Origin: Streptomyces koelreuteriae | GTDB taxonomy: Bacteria; Actinomycetota; Actinomycetes; Streptomycetales; Streptomycetaceae | Length of the DNA: 64,000 nucleotides | Assembly: GCF_018604545.1 (NCBI RefSeq) | Contig: NZ_CP075896.1 | Location: 6,820,001 to 6,884,000, forward strand | Direction of reading: 5' to 3' | Shown here: in pieces, positions 15,570-25,201 of the stretch | Numbering within the stretch: position 1 is the first letter of the stretch | Layout of the letters: each line of letters begins with the position of its first letter | The notes under the pieces: generated by a model | The model's database searches: none | The model's input: the letters and a program-made list of their open reading frames with translations, nothing else | Told to the model about the DNA's origin: nothing | Position numbers and translations under genes: made by a program

Positions 15570-16175
15570 TCAAGCCGACATCAACAGTGGCCTCGCCCGC
15601 CTGGCGAACGCCAGGGACTCGGGCGTGAGCACGGGACGCGGCACCAGGATTCCGCAGTCCGTGCAGACCGGACCCGCCGATGGTTCGTGGTCCAGGTCGT
15701 ACTTCCAGGCGAGTTGCCCCCCGCCGCACACCGGGCACGCCGAGCCCGGTTCGCGCTCCAGCGCGGCGATCAGCCGGCGCAGTACCTCGGCCAGCGGTTC
15801 ACGGGGATGGACCGCCGGATCGTCGCACCACGCCACACCGAACCCGCCCCAGGTCAGCCGGTGCCAGTCGTCCACACTGCCCGGCCGGCGCAGTCCGTCG
15901 TGCTTCTCCTTCTTGCGGCGCTCGGCGAAGTCGACCTCGTAGGCCAGCCAGACCGCCCGCGCCTCTTCCAGTTCGTCCAGTGCGGCCACGAGCCGCACTG
16001 GATCGGGGGAGCGGTCCTCGGGACCGAACCCTGCCCGGGAGCACAAATGGTCCCAGGTCGCCCTGTGCCCGTAAGGGGCGAACCTCTCAAGGCACTTGCG
16101 CAGCGAATAGCGCCGCAATGCGAGATCGCACCGCGGATCGCGGACCTGTCTCGCCAGACTCCGGAAACCGGCCAT
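15570..16175 (-). CDS. Hypothetical protein with C-terminal zinc ribbon
   Basis: 201 residues, soluble. A CPVCGG...CTDCG pair near residues 145-175 forms a likely zinc ribbon. The N-terminal part is helical and rich in Arg, Asp and aromatic residues (YGHRATWDHLCSRAGFGPED, WLAYEVDFAERRKKEKHDGL). GGAGG stands nine bases before the ATG. I do not recognise a family with known function; it looks like a Streptomyces-conserved protein. Confidence 0.7.
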   Translation of the reverse strand: MAGFRSLARQVRDPRCDLALRRYSLRKCLERFAPYGHRATWDHLCSRAGFGPEDRSPDPVRLVAALDELEEARAVWLAYEVDFAERRKKEKHDGLRRPGSVDDWHRLTWGGFGVAWCDDPAVHPREPLAEVLRRLIAALEREPGSACPVCGGGQLAWKYDLDHEPSAGPVCTDCGILVPRPVLTPESLAFARRARPLLMSA

Positions 16176-16437
16176 CGTCCTGCACCTCCGTCACACCTGC
16201 ACCTGTAATCCGGTCACTTCGGCGTCGTCGTACGGACGTCGCCGAATAGACGTATCGACAAGCGAATCGGCTCCATCCGATTTCAAATGCCCTCCATAAG
16301 CCGTCCTAAGGGGCTCGCGAGTCGACTGCCGTGGTCCGTGTGCCTGTTGTGCTGACTCCAAGAAGTGACGCTTGTTCATCTTCAAAGCCGGGGATACCGG
16401 CGGTAACATCCGGCCACCCCCTCGCGAGGAGCCCCCC

Positions 16438-19236
16438 ATGCCACGGCGTACCCCACGCACCGCTCTCGGCAGAATGAGAACTCCCCGGGGAATCCCCGGG
16501 TTCCTGAAGACCGCTTCGGTATGCGCCCTGATCGCAGGACTTTTGTCGCCGCTCGCCCCGGCGGCCGCCTCGGAAACAGCGACCGCGCAGGTCGCGGCCT
16601 CGGTGAACGACTACTGCGGCAACCAGTGTTCGGACATTCTTCCGCCCGGCCAGAACGGCAACGCCACCCTCGCCCAGATCCTCCTCAATCAGGCCTTCGG
16701 CACCCAGCCCGAGCACGCCGAGGACCAGCTCGGGCCCTACGCGAACCTCGCCAAGGGCTACACCGGCCTCACTAACGACAAGATCAACGACTTCTTCAAC
16801 GACGCCTCCTTCGGGGTCCCGGCGGACCAGGTCGCCTCCACCGTCAAGCCCGCCGGGCGGGCCGATGTGACGATCGTCCGTGACAAGAAGACGGGTGTGC
16901 CGCACATCACCGGCACTACCCGGTACGGCACCGAGTTCGGGGCCGGCTACGCGGCCGCCCAGGACCGGCTCTGGCTGATGGACGTCTTCCGCCATGTCGG
17001 GCGCGGCCGGCTCACCGCATTCGCCGGCGGCGCGCCCTCCAACCAGGGATTGGAACAGCAGTTCTGGCGGCACGCCCCGTACACCGAGGCCGATCTGCAG
17101 GCGCAGATCGACAACGCCGTCGCCACGGGCGGCGAGCGCGGCAAGCAGGCCCTCGCCGACGCCACGGCCTATCTCGACGGCATCAACTCCTACATCGACG
17201 CTTCCGACAGCGGCCGCTACTTCCCCGGCGAGTACGTCCTCACCGGCCACAAGGACTCCGTCACCAACGCCGGGACGATCGAGCACTTCAAGATCACCGA
17301 CCTGGTCGCGCTGGGCTCGGTCATCGGCGCGCTGTTCGGTTCCGGCGGGGGCGGCGAGGTCAACAACGCGCTCTCGCTGCTGGCCGCCCAGGAGAAGTAC
17401 GGCGTGGCCGAGGGCACCAAGGTCTGGGAGTCGTTCCGCGAGCGCAACGACCCGGAGGCCGTCCTCACCGTCCACGACGGCAGCTTCCCGTACGCGACCA
17501 AGCCCGACGATCCGCAGGGCACGGCCCTGCCCGACGCCGGCTCGGTGGAGCCCGAGCCGCTCGTGTACGACCGCACCGGCAGCGCCGCGACGGCCGGTGC
17601 CACCGGCGCCTCCGGCGAGGCGGCGAAGACGGCCCTGTCGTCCGCCAAGCGGGGCATGTCCAACGCCCTCGTGGTCGGCGGCGAGCACACCGCCAGCGGC
17701 CACCCCGTCGCCGTGTTCGGCCCGCAGACCGGCTACTTCGCCCCGCAGTTGCTGCTGCTCCAGGAGATCCAGGGCCCGGGCATCAGCGCCCGCGGCGCCT
17801 CCTTCGCGGGCCTGAGCATGTACGTGGAACTCGGCCGGGGCCAGGACTACGCGTGGAGCGCCACGACCTCCGGCCAGGACATCATCGACACCTACGCCGT
17901 CGAACTGTGCCAGGACGACCACCACTACTTGTACCGCGGCACCTGCACGCCGATGGAGAAGATCGAGCAGAAGAACGCCTGGAAGCCCACCACCGCCGAC
18001 GGCACCGCGGCCGGCTCGTACACGATGCGCGTCTGGCGCACGAAGTACGGCCCGGTCGAATACCGCGCGACGGTCGGCGGCAAGAAGGTCGCCTACACCA
18101 CCCTGCGCTCGTCCTTCATGCACGAGGCCGACTCCATCATCGGCTTCCAGATGCTGAACGACCCCGGCTACGTCAAGGGCCCGGAGTCCTTCCAGAAGGC
18201 GGTGCAGCACATCAACTACACCTTCAACTGGTTCTACGCCGACTCCGAGCACACCGCGTACTACAACAGCGGAGACAACCCGGTGCGCGCGAACGGCGTC
18301 GACGCCGAGTTCCCGGTGTGGGCGCGGCCGGCGTACGAGTGGCGGGGCTGGGACCCGGCGGCCAACACGGCCGACTACACCCCGCCCTCCGCCCACCCGA
18401 ACTCGATCGACCAGGACTACTACATCTCCTGGAACAACAAGCAGGCCAAGGACTACACGACCGCGCCCTGGGGCAACGGGTCCGTGCACCGTGGCAACCT
18501 CCTGGAGGACCGGGTGAAGAAGCTGGTCCGGCAGGGCGGGGTGACCCGGGCCTCGCTGGTGAAGGCCATGGCCGACGCGGGGACGGCCGATCTGCGGGCG
18601 GAGGACGTCCTGCCCAGGCTGCTGAAGGTCGTCACGAGTTCGCCGGTCACCGACTCCGCCACCGCCGCTGCCGTCGGCAAGCTCCAGGCCTGGGTCGCGG
18701 CAGGCGGCAAGCGCACCGAGACCTCGGCCGGCTCCAAGAAGTACGCCGACGCCGACGCGATCCGCATCCTGGACGCCTGGTGGCCGCTGCTGGTCAAGGC
18801 CGAGTTCGAACCGGGCCTCGGCAGTGAGCTGTACGAGGCCATGACCGCGAACCTGCCCGTCGACGAGTCCCCGTCGGCCGCCCACGGCCCGACCGGCTCG
18901 CACGCCGGAAGCTCCTTCCAGTACGGCTGGTGGAGCTATGTCGACAAGGACCTCCGGGCCGTGCTCGGCGAGCAGGTGCAGGGGCCGCTGGCCAGGAAGT
19001 ACTGCGGCGACGGCAGCCTCGGCGCCTGCCGCGACACCCTCGTCGGCACCCTGAAGGAGGCGGCCGGAAAGACCGCCGCCCAGGTCTACCCCGGCGACGA
19101 CCAGTGCGCGGCGGGCGACCAGTGGTGTGCCGACTCGGTCATCCATCGCACCCTCGGCGGTATCAAGCACGGCAAGATCAGCTGGCAGAACCGGCCGACC
19201 TACCAGCAGGTCGTGGAGTTCACCTCGCACCGGTGA
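16438..19236 (+). CDS. Secreted penicillin acylase-family N-terminal-nucleophile hydrolase
   Basis: 932 residues. A signal peptide (TASVCALIAGLLSPLAPAAASE) leads into the alpha chain (VTIVRDKKTGVPHITGTT, AAQDRLWLMDVFRHVGRGRL). The self-cleavage and nucleophile site is GMSNALVVGGEHTASG, with Ser408 as the expected N-terminal nucleophile of the beta chain. Enzymes of this family cleave amides such as penicillin G, acyl-homoserine lactones or lipopeptide side chains outside the cell. GAGGA at 16426-16430 precedes the ATG. TGACCCG at the stop pairs with CGGGTCA in the convergent gene, which may end transcription in both directions. The substrate cannot be read from the sequence. Confidence 0.9.
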   Translation: MPRRTPRTALGRMRTPRGIPGFLKTASVCALIAGLLSPLAPAAASETATAQVAASVNDYCGNQCSDILPPGQNGNATLAQILLNQAFGTQPEHAEDQLGPYANLAKGYTGLTNDKINDFFNDASFGVPADQVASTVKPAGRADVTIVRDKKTGVPHITGTTRYGTEFGAGYAAAQDRLWLMDVFRHVGRGRLTAFAGGAPSNQGLEQQFWRHAPYTEADLQAQIDNAVATGGERGKQALADATAYLDGINSYIDASDSGRYFPGEYVLTGHKDSVTNAGTIEHFKITDLVALGSVIGALFGSGGGGEVNNALSLLAAQEKYGVAEGTKVWESFRERNDPEAVLTVHDGSFPYATKPDDPQGTALPDAGSVEPEPLVYDRTGSAATAGATGASGEAAKTALSSAKRGMSNALVVGGEHTASGHPVAVFGPQTGYFAPQLLLLQEIQGPGISARGASFAGLSMYVELGRGQDYAWSATTSGQDIIDTYAVELCQDDHHYLYRGTCTPMEKIEQKNAWKPTTADGTAAGSYTMRVWRTKYGPVEYRATVGGKKVAYTTLRSSFMHEADSIIGFQMLNDPGYVKGPESFQKAVQHINYTFNWFYADSEHTAYYNSGDNPVRANGVDAEFPVWARPAYEWRGWDPAANTADYTPPSAHPNSIDQDYYISWNNKQAKDYTTAPWGNGSVHRGNLLEDRVKKLVRQGGVTRASLVKAMADAGTADLRAEDVLPRLLKVVTSSPVTDSATAAAVGKLQAWVAAGGKRTETSAGSKKYADADAIRILDAWWPLLVKAEFEPGLGSELYEAMTANLPVDESPSAAHGPTGSHAGSSFQYGWWSYVDKDLRAVLGEQVQGPLARKYCGDGSLGACRDTLVGTLKEAAGKTAAQVYPGDDQCAAGDQWCADSVIHRTLGGIKHGKISWQNRPTYQQVVEFTSHR

Positions 19237-19264
19237 CCCGGCAGCTCCGACAACAGGCGGCGGG

Positions 19265-20584
19265 TCAGCGCACGCGGCCCGCCGCCAGCACCAGCCGGGC
19301 CAGCTCCTCGTGCAGGATGTCGCTGTGCGCCCCGGCCGGCGGGCCGCCGCGTCTGACCACCGCCGACGCGTCGACGTTCACGCACCCCGAGGCGGGCGGT
19401 TTCACCGTCAGGGCCTTGGCGAGGGTGTACGCGCGCGTGCCCGGCACCGCCCGCGCCCCGCCGCAGCCCATCGCACCCCACTTCTCGCCCAGGGCCCGGC
19501 TCAGGTCGAGGCCGGTGGCGACCGACCGGCTGTCGCCCGCCATCCGGGACGCCAGCGGATAGATCGTGCCGAGGGCCGTGTCGTGCCGGGAGTGGCAGCA
19601 CACCAGGGGGCCGTCGATGCGGTTCTGCTGCCCCTGGAGGACCCCTCCCGCGCGCGGGTCGTGCGGCAGCCGGGCCGCGAACGCGTAGTGCGAGAACGCC
19701 CCTTGGAGTAGTGTCACGGACTTCACCGAGCGCACGCCCTCGGGCAGTCCGCGCAGCGCGAACGACACCAGCCGCGCGCCGAAGCTGTGCCCCACCAGGT
19801 GCACGCGCACATCCGGCGCCGCCTTGGCGAGCTGCCCGACGACCCGGCCGAGGCCACGCTCGCCGACGGTTCCCGCGCGCCGCTTCATCGCGTAGTACGT
19901 CGCCTGCCGCAGGAGTTCGTGCGCACCGTCCCAGGGGTTCGGGAGCCGGAAGTCCCGCCGTCCGCCGGACGCTTCGAGCTCCGCGAGGGCCTGAGCGAAC
20001 TCCTCGCAGGCCGCCGCCGACGATCCGGCGAACATCTCCGGCTCGCTCTGCGGCACCCCCTCCGCCACCGTGTCCGCCGCGAACAGCTCCTGCGGCCCGG
20101 GCGCCACCACCTCCACCAGCAGCCGCACCAGCCGCCCGAACTCCTCCAGTTCGGCCTCCTCCGGCGGCTGCTGCTCCAGCAGCCGCGCGATCTGGTCGAC
20201 CAGGATCGCCCGGCCCGGGAAGGTCTCCAGCAGCGCGTGCCGCGTGTCCTTGTCGAGCACGGGCCGCCCGGGGGCCTCGGCCGCCACGGCCCTGGGCAGG
20301 TCCGGGATCGGCTCGTCGGAGAACCGCATCGCCGGCCACAGCACCCCGACGTACCCGACCCGGGCCGCCGGGGCCAGCCGAGGGAAGGGCGCGAGGAAAC
20401 GGTCGTAGAGCCGCGTCGCGCCCGATCGGTCGTTGTTCCAGCCGTGCGCGAAGACGATCAGGTCGCGCACCCTGCGTTCCGCCACCCCGGCGAGCAACCG
20501 GTCCCGCTGGCGGCCCACCGGGTCCCCGTCCGCGTCGAAGGTCAGCTCCCAGTAGGGAGTCACACTCATCGCCGGATCCGCCAT
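19265..20584 (-). CDS. Alpha/beta-hydrolase-fold protein, probable serine hydrolase
   Basis: 439 residues, no signal peptide. The nucleophile elbow GHSFG (in VRVHLVGHSFGARLVSF) and the oxyanion-type LIVFAHGWNNDRSGATRLYD are seen, with a likely acid/His pair further on (CCHSRHDTALGTIYP). The middle region (residues 120-220) is a helical, acidic insert that may form a lid. It resembles Streptomyces serine hydrolases of unknown substrate that are sometimes called serine peptidases. The ATG at 20584 lies behind AGGGGG. It converges with the acylase gene with only 28 bases between stops. Confidence 0.75.
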   Translation of the reverse strand: MADPAMSVTPYWELTFDADGDPVGRQRDRLLAGVAERRVRDLIVFAHGWNNDRSGATRLYDRFLAPFPRLAPAARVGYVGVLWPAMRFSDEPIPDLPRAVAAEAPGRPVLDKDTRHALLETFPGRAILVDQIARLLEQQPPEEAELEEFGRLVRLLVEVVAPGPQELFAADTVAEGVPQSEPEMFAGSSAAACEEFAQALAELEASGGRRDFRLPNPWDGAHELLRQATYYAMKRRAGTVGERGLGRVVGQLAKAAPDVRVHLVGHSFGARLVSFALRGLPEGVRSVKSVTLLQGAFSHYAFAARLPHDPRAGGVLQGQQNRIDGPLVCCHSRHDTALGTIYPLASRMAGDSRSVATGLDLSRALGEKWGAMGCGGARAVPGTRAYTLAKALTVKPPASGCVNVDASAVVRRGGPPAGAHSDILHEELARLVLAAGRVR

Positions 20585-20691
20585 GACAGGCCCCCTAGCC
20601 CCCGGGTGACGCCGCGATCTGGGCGCATCGTCCTGCCAACCGGGCCGATTGGCCATACGTCACGGGCGCATTGGGGGCCCGTATGCCGTGC

Positions 20692-21927
20692 TCAGCGGTA
20701 GACGAGGTACTCCCGTCGCGTCCGCCGGAACGCCGCCAGGTCCTGCTGCCACCCCGCCACGACCTCGTCGGTGTCCGCGCCCGCGTCGATCATCGTGCGT
20801 ACGCGCGTGGAGCCGGTGAGCTTGTCGATCCAGTGGTCGGGACGCCAGGCGAAGCCGCTCCAGACCCGCTTGGCGGTCACGAGCAGGGCGATTCCCGTGC
20901 GCACGGGGTCGAACGCGGCCCGGTCGTGCACATGGAGCTGGACGCCGCCGACCGTCTTGCCCTGGAACTTCGAGAAGGTCGGCGCGAAGTACGCCTCCCT
21001 GAACCGCACGCCCGGCAGCCCGAGTTCGTTCGCCTCGGCCGCCCAGCGCCGGTCGATCCCCTCCGCGCCCAGCAGCTCGAACGGCCGGGTCGTGCCACGC
21101 CCCTCCGACAGGTTCGTGCCCTCGAACAGGCACGTCCCCGAGTACACCAGGGCCGTCTCCGGCGTCGGCATGTTCGGGCTCGGCGGCACCCAGGGCAGAC
21201 CGGAGGCGTCGTAGAAATCCGAGCGCTTCCAGCCCGACATCATCACGGTCTCCAGCGGCACGGGGTCGGTGAGGAACTCGCCGTTGAACAGCCGCGCCAG
21301 CTCCGCGACGGTCATCCCGTGGGCCTGGGAGACGGGTTGCCGCCCGACGAACGTGGCGAACTCCTTGTGCAGCACGGGCCCGAGGGCCGCGCGACCCGTC
21401 ACCGGGTTGGGCCGGTCCAGCACCACGAACCGCTTGCCGGCGAGCTGGGCGGCCTCCATGCAGTCGTACAGGGTCCAGATGTACGTGTAGAAGCGGGCGC
21501 CGACGTCCTGGATGTCGAAGACGACCGTGTCCACGCCGGACGCGGTGAAGATGTCGGCGAGGGGGCGGCCGCTCTTGAGGTACGTGTCGTAGACGGGCAG
21601 ACCGGTCGCCGGGTCGTCGTAGCGGCCTTCGGAGCCGCCGGCCTGGGCGGTGCCTCGGAAGCCGTGCTCGGGGCCGAAGACGGCGGTGAGGTCGACGCGG
21701 TCGTCCGCGTGCATGACGTCGACGATGTGGCGGGCGTCGCGGGTGATGCCGGTGGGGTTGGTGACGATGCCGACCTTTTGGCTGTCGAGCGGGGTGTAGC
21801 CGTCCTGGGCGAGTCGTTCGAAGCCGGTGCGTAGTTTTTTGTGGCGCTGGGCGGCGGCCGTGGGGGGTGCCGCTGATACGGCTGCCGCCGTGGCCGCCGT
21901 GAGTACGGCTCGTCTTGAAGGGCGCAT
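20692..21927 (-). CDS. NamZ-type exo-beta-N-acetylmuramidase (DUF1343), exported
   Basis: 411 residues. The start MRPSRRAVLTAATAAAVSA is a Tat-like signal with SRR followed by a hydrophobic stretch. The mature part carries DUF1343 features: VGIVTNPTGITRD, VFGPEHGFRGTAQAG, VFDIQDVGARFYTYIWTL, VLDRPNPVTG, HGMTVAELARLFNGE, PSPNMPT, and EGTNLSEGRGTTRPFE. NamZ enzymes release terminal MurNAc from peptidoglycan fragments during wall recycling. AAGGAGG eight bases before ATG 21927 settles the start. The upstream gap is shared with the divergent SDR gene at 22123. Confidence 0.88.
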   Translation of the reverse strand: MRPSRRAVLTAATAAAVSAAPPTAAAQRHKKLRTGFERLAQDGYTPLDSQKVGIVTNPTGITRDARHIVDVMHADDRVDLTAVFGPEHGFRGTAQAGGSEGRYDDPATGLPVYDTYLKSGRPLADIFTASGVDTVVFDIQDVGARFYTYIWTLYDCMEAAQLAGKRFVVLDRPNPVTGRAALGPVLHKEFATFVGRQPVSQAHGMTVAELARLFNGEFLTDPVPLETVMMSGWKRSDFYDASGLPWVPPSPNMPTPETALVYSGTCLFEGTNLSEGRGTTRPFELLGAEGIDRRWAAEANELGLPGVRFREAYFAPTFSKFQGKTVGGVQLHVHDRAAFDPVRTGIALLVTAKRVWSGFAWRPDHWIDKLTGSTRVRTMIDAGADTDEVVAGWQQDLAAFRRTRREYLVYR

Positions 21928-22016
21928 GCGGTGACCTCCTTGAGCGGGGACGGTCGGCATGGGCACGGTATGCGCTTCCGCGGGCTGTGGGGAGGCTGCG
22001 GGCCGTCTGTGGTCCT

Positions 22017-22047
22017 TCGCGCAGTTCCCCGCGCCCCTTGAGGGGCG
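22017..22047 (+). repeat. Dispersed Streptomyces-type intergenic repeat, copy A
   Basis: TCGCGCAGTTCCCCGCGCCC followed by CTTGAGGGGCG. The same sequence with one base missing occurs in reverse orientation at 35481-35509. The end GCCCCTTGAGGGGC folds into a short hairpin. I recall this element from many Streptomyces intergenic regions. Confidence 0.7.
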
Positions 22048-22070
22048 TTGCCGATACCCCTTCCGTGGTA

Positions 22071-22090
22071 CATACCGACCGGTTAGTCTG
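22071..22090 (+). promoter_or_regulatory. Predicted TetR operator, ACCGACCGGT family, copy 2
   Basis: CATACCGACCGGTTAGTCTG is an imperfect palindrome centred on CCGG (22079-22082) and lies 33 bases before the SDR gene. TAGTCT (22084-22089) is a plausible -10, so binding would block initiation. ACATACCGACCGGT (22070-22083) is exactly repeated, in reverse, at 27729-27742. Confidence 0.65.
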
Positions 22091-22122
22091 GCGCCATTGC
22101 TGAGCCGCGTCTAAGGAGACCG

Positions 22123-22896
22123 ATGGTGGGAGCCTTTCAAGGGGCCGGAGTCGTTGTCACGGGGGCCGGTGGCGGGATCGGGGCCGCGCTGGCCCGGCGC
22201 TTCGCCGCCGAGGGGGCCCGGGTCGTGGTCAATGACCTGGATGCCGAGCGGGCCAAGCACGTCGCGGACGAGGTCGGGGGGATCGCCGTGCCCGGTGACG
22301 CCTCGGCGATCGTCGGGGACGCCCGGGACGCGCTCGGCGGGACCGTCGACGTGTACTGCGCCAACGCCGGTGTCGCCTTCGACGGCGTCGACTCCGGTCG
22401 GGCGCTGGACGAGAAGGCGTGGTCGACGTCCTGGGACGTGAACGTCATGGCCCATGTCCGGGCCGCCGAGCAGTTGCTGCCGGCCTGGCTGGAGCGCGGC
22501 AGCGGCCGGTTCGTGTCCACGGTGTCCGCAGCCGGGCTGCTCACCATGATCGGTGCCGCGCCCTACGCCGTCACCAAGCACGGCGCCCTCGCCTACGCCG
22601 AGTGGCTGTCGCTGACGTACCGGCACCGGGGTGTGAAGGTCCACGCGATCTGCCCGCAGGGCGTCCGCACCGACATGCTCGCCGCCACCGGCAGCGCGGG
22701 CGACCTGGTGCTGCAGCCGACCGCGATCGAGCCGGACGCCGTCGCGGACGCCCTGCTCAAGGGCATCGAGGAGGACCGCTTCCTGATCCTTCCGCACCCG
22801 GAGGTAGCCGCCTATCACCAGGCCCGGGCCGGTGACCCCGACCGGTGGCTGACCGGCATGAACCGCATCCAGCAGCAGTGGGAGGAGACCCGGTGA
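22123..22896 (+). CDS. Short-chain dehydrogenase/reductase
   Basis: 257 residues. The NAD(P) site TGAGGGIGAALA, the CANAG motif, the catalytic Ser in VSTVSAAG and YAVTK give a complete classical SDR. AAGGAG stands before ATG 22123. The stop overlaps the GTG of the acyl-CoA ligase by four bases (GTGA), so the two are translated together. With the ligase and the TetR gene that follow, the likely role is oxidation or reduction of a hydroxyacyl intermediate. The promoter carries a palindrome shared with the kinase/dehydrogenase operon at 27.7 kb. Confidence 0.9.
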   Translation: MVGAFQGAGVVVTGAGGGIGAALARRFAAEGARVVVNDLDAERAKHVADEVGGIAVPGDASAIVGDARDALGGTVDVYCANAGVAFDGVDSGRALDEKAWSTSWDVNVMAHVRAAEQLLPAWLERGSGRFVSTVSAAGLLTMIGAAPYAVTKHGALAYAEWLSLTYRHRGVKVHAICPQGVRTDMLAATGSAGDLVLQPTAIEPDAVADALLKGIEEDRFLILPHPEVAAYHQARAGDPDRWLTGMNRIQQQWEETR

Positions 22897-24557
22897 CCGA
22901 GTCCCGCTACGCGGCCAAACCCTGGCTCGCCCTGCTCGGCGAGGCCCAGAAGGGCCCGATCAGCCCCGCCGGCTCCCTCGTGCACGCCCTGCGACGGGTG
23001 GTGGCCGAGACGCCGGACAACGACTTCCTGGCCTACTTCGACGGCCGGCTGACCTACGGGGAGGTCGACGAGCTCAGCGACTCCGTCGCCGGGCATCTCG
23101 CGGCGCGCGGCCTGGAGCGCGGTGACCGGGTCGCGGTGCTGCTGCAGAACTCCCCGCACTTCGTGCTCGCCGTGCTCGGCGCGTGGAAGGCGGGCGCGGT
23201 CGTCGTGCCCGTCAACCCGATGTACAAGTCGGGCGAGGTGACCCACGTCCTGCGGGACGGCGAGGTGGCCGCGCTGATCTGCTCGGACCGGGCGTGGGAG
23301 TCGTATCTGCGCGAGACGGCGGCCGACTCGCCCGTGCGGATCGTGCTCACCGGATGCGAGCGGGACTTCCAGACGCGTGACGACGCGCGCGTGCTGACCT
23401 TCGAGCGGCTGCCGCAGGCCCCGGACGCCGATGACCTGGTGACGGTGGCGCGCGCCGGGAACAAGGCACCGGCGGACCGGGTGCCCGGGCCCTCCGACAT
23501 CGCGCTGATCAGCTACACCTCCGGCACGAGCGGCACCCCCAAGGGCGCCACCAACACGCACGGCAACATCATGTACAACGCCGAGCGGCAGCGGACCGGC
23601 CTGGGGCTGCCCGAGCGGCCCGTGTACTTCGCGATGGCGCCGCTGTTCCACATCACGGGCATGGTCTGTCAGTTCGGCGCCTGTCTGAACAGCGGGGGCA
23701 CGCTCGTACTGGCCTACCGCTTCGAGGCGGGCGTGGTGCTGGACGCGTTCGCCGAGCACGCGCCGCACTACACCGTCGGCCCCTCCACGGCCTTCATGGC
23801 GCTGGCCGCCCACCCCACGGTCACCCGCGACCACTTCTCCTCCTTCCGGGTGATCTCCTCCGGGGGCGCCCCGCTGCCGCCCGCGCTGGTGGAGAAGTTC
23901 CGTTCGGGCTTCGGGCCGTACATCCGCAACGGCTACGGACTGACCGAGTGCACCGCGCCCTGCGCCTCCGTGCCGCCCGGCCTGGAGGCACCCGTCGACC
24001 CGGCCTCCGGGACGCTCGCCGTGGGCCTGCCCGGCCCCGACACGGTCGTACGGATCGTCGACGACCACGGCGACGAGGTGCCCTTCGGCGAGCAGGGCGA
24101 GATCGCCGTACGCGGCCCGCAGGTCGTGCCCGGCTACTGGCGGCGCGCCGACGCCACCGCCGAGACGTTCCCCGGCGCCGAACTGCGCACCGGCGACATC
24201 GGCTTCATGGACGAACAGGGCTGGCTGTACGTCGTCGACCGCAAGAAGGACATGATCAACGCGTCCGGCTTCAAGGTGTGGCCGCGCGAGGTCGAGGACG
24301 TGCTCTACACGCACCCGGCGGTGCGCGAGGCCGCCGTCGTCGGGGTGCCCGACGGGTATCGCGGGGAGACCGTCAAGGCGTACATCAGCCTGCGTCCGGA
24401 CGCCGAGACGGACCCGGATGCGCTCGCCGCCTACTGCAAGGAGAGACTGGCCGCCTACAAATACCCGCGCCAGGTGGAGATCCTGCCCGACTTGCCGAAG
24501 ACGGCCAGTGGGAAGATCCTCCGTCGGGAACTTCGTTCCCGTACGCAAGACAACTGA
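22893..24557 (+). CDS. Acyl-CoA synthetase (AMP-forming, FadD-like)
   Basis: 554 residues. ATP site YTSGTSGTPKGATNTH, GYGLTECTAP, TGDIGFMDEQGWLYVVDRKKDMINASGFKVWPREVE and the final Lys region TASGKILRRELR are all present, so both half-reactions (adenylation and CoA transfer) should work. Such enzymes activate a medium/long-chain or branched acid in the cytoplasm. GTG at 22893 overlaps the SDR stop. A TetR gene follows at once. The gene belongs to a module with the SDR and, through a shared operator, with the APH-type kinase and ACAD10/11-like dehydrogenase. Confidence 0.93.
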   Translation: MTESRYAAKPWLALLGEAQKGPISPAGSLVHALRRVVAETPDNDFLAYFDGRLTYGEVDELSDSVAGHLAARGLERGDRVAVLLQNSPHFVLAVLGAWKAGAVVVPVNPMYKSGEVTHVLRDGEVAALICSDRAWESYLRETAADSPVRIVLTGCERDFQTRDDARVLTFERLPQAPDADDLVTVARAGNKAPADRVPGPSDIALISYTSGTSGTPKGATNTHGNIMYNAERQRTGLGLPERPVYFAMAPLFHITGMVCQFGACLNSGGTLVLAYRFEAGVVLDAFAEHAPHYTVGPSTAFMALAAHPTVTRDHFSSFRVISSGGAPLPPALVEKFRSGFGPYIRNGYGLTECTAPCASVPPGLEAPVDPASGTLAVGLPGPDTVVRIVDDHGDEVPFGEQGEIAVRGPQVVPGYWRRADATAETFPGAELRTGDIGFMDEQGWLYVVDRKKDMINASGFKVWPREVEDVLYTHPAVREAAVVGVPDGYRGETVKAYISLRPDAETDPDALAAYCKERLAAYKYPRQVEILPDLPKTASGKILRRELRSRTQDN

Positions 24558-24585
24558 CAGCAGTACGGAAAGGCAGGTGGCGGCA

Positions 24586-25179
24586 GTGCCCAGGACTACG
24601 GACTCGGACGGCACCCCCGTGCCTCAGCGGCTCCTGGCCGCCGCCACCCGGCTCTTCGCGGAGCAGGGCTACGACCGCACCTCGGTGCAGGAGATCGTCG
24701 AGGCGGCCGGCGTCACCAAGGGGGCGCTGTACCACTACTTCGGCTCCAAGGACGACCTGCTGCACGAGGTGTACGCGCGCGTGCTGCGCATCCAGCAGGA
24801 GCGGCTGGACGTCATCGCGGACGCGGACGAGCCGGTGGAGAAGCGGCTGCGGTCCGCGGCGGCGGACGTCGTGGTGACGACCATCGACAATCTCGACGAC
24901 GCGATGATCTTCTGGCGGTCGATGCACCATCTCAGCCCCGAGAAGAACAAGCAGGTCCGCTCCGAGCGGCGCCGCTACCACGAGCGTTTCCGGGCGCTGG
25001 TCGAGGAGGGCCAGGAGTCGGGCATCTTCTCCAGGACGACCCCGGCGGACCTGGTCGTCGACTACCACTTCGGCTCGGTCCACCACCTGTCGACGTGGTA
25101 CCGGCCGGATGGCCCGATGAGCCCGCAACAGGTAGCCGACCACCTGGCCGACTTGTTGATGCGGGCCCTGCGCCCCTGA
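24586..25179 (+). CDS. TetR-family regulator of the acyl-CoA ligase module
   Basis: 197 residues. The helix-turn-helix is PQRLLAAATRLFAEQGYDRTSVQEIVEAAGVTKGALYHYFGSKDDLL. The C-terminal domain (MIFWRSMHHLSPEKNKQVRSERRRYHERF) is of the type found in regulators of lipid catabolism. GTG at 24586 was chosen because AGGTGG lies five bases before it; GTG at 24577 is also possible. It is the third gene of the SDR-ligase operon and is therefore the best candidate for binding the ACCGACCGGT palindromes at 6935, 22071 and 27723. A strong hairpin follows at 25181. Confidence 0.88.
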   Translation: MPRTTDSDGTPVPQRLLAAATRLFAEQGYDRTSVQEIVEAAGVTKGALYHYFGSKDDLLHEVYARVLRIQQERLDVIADADEPVEKRLRSAAADVVVTTIDNLDDAMIFWRSMHHLSPEKNKQVRSERRRYHERFRALVEEGQESGIFSRTTPADLVVDYHFGSVHHLSTWYRPDGPMSPQQVADHLADLLMRALRP

Positions 25180-25180
25180 C

Positions 25181-25201
25181 CCAGGGGGCTCCGCCCCCTG
25201 G
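25181..25201 (+). terminator. Hairpin terminator after the TetR gene
   Basis: CCAGGGGGC-TCC-GCCCCCTGG is a perfect 9-bp stem with a 3-base loop directly after the stop codon. Confidence 0.8.
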
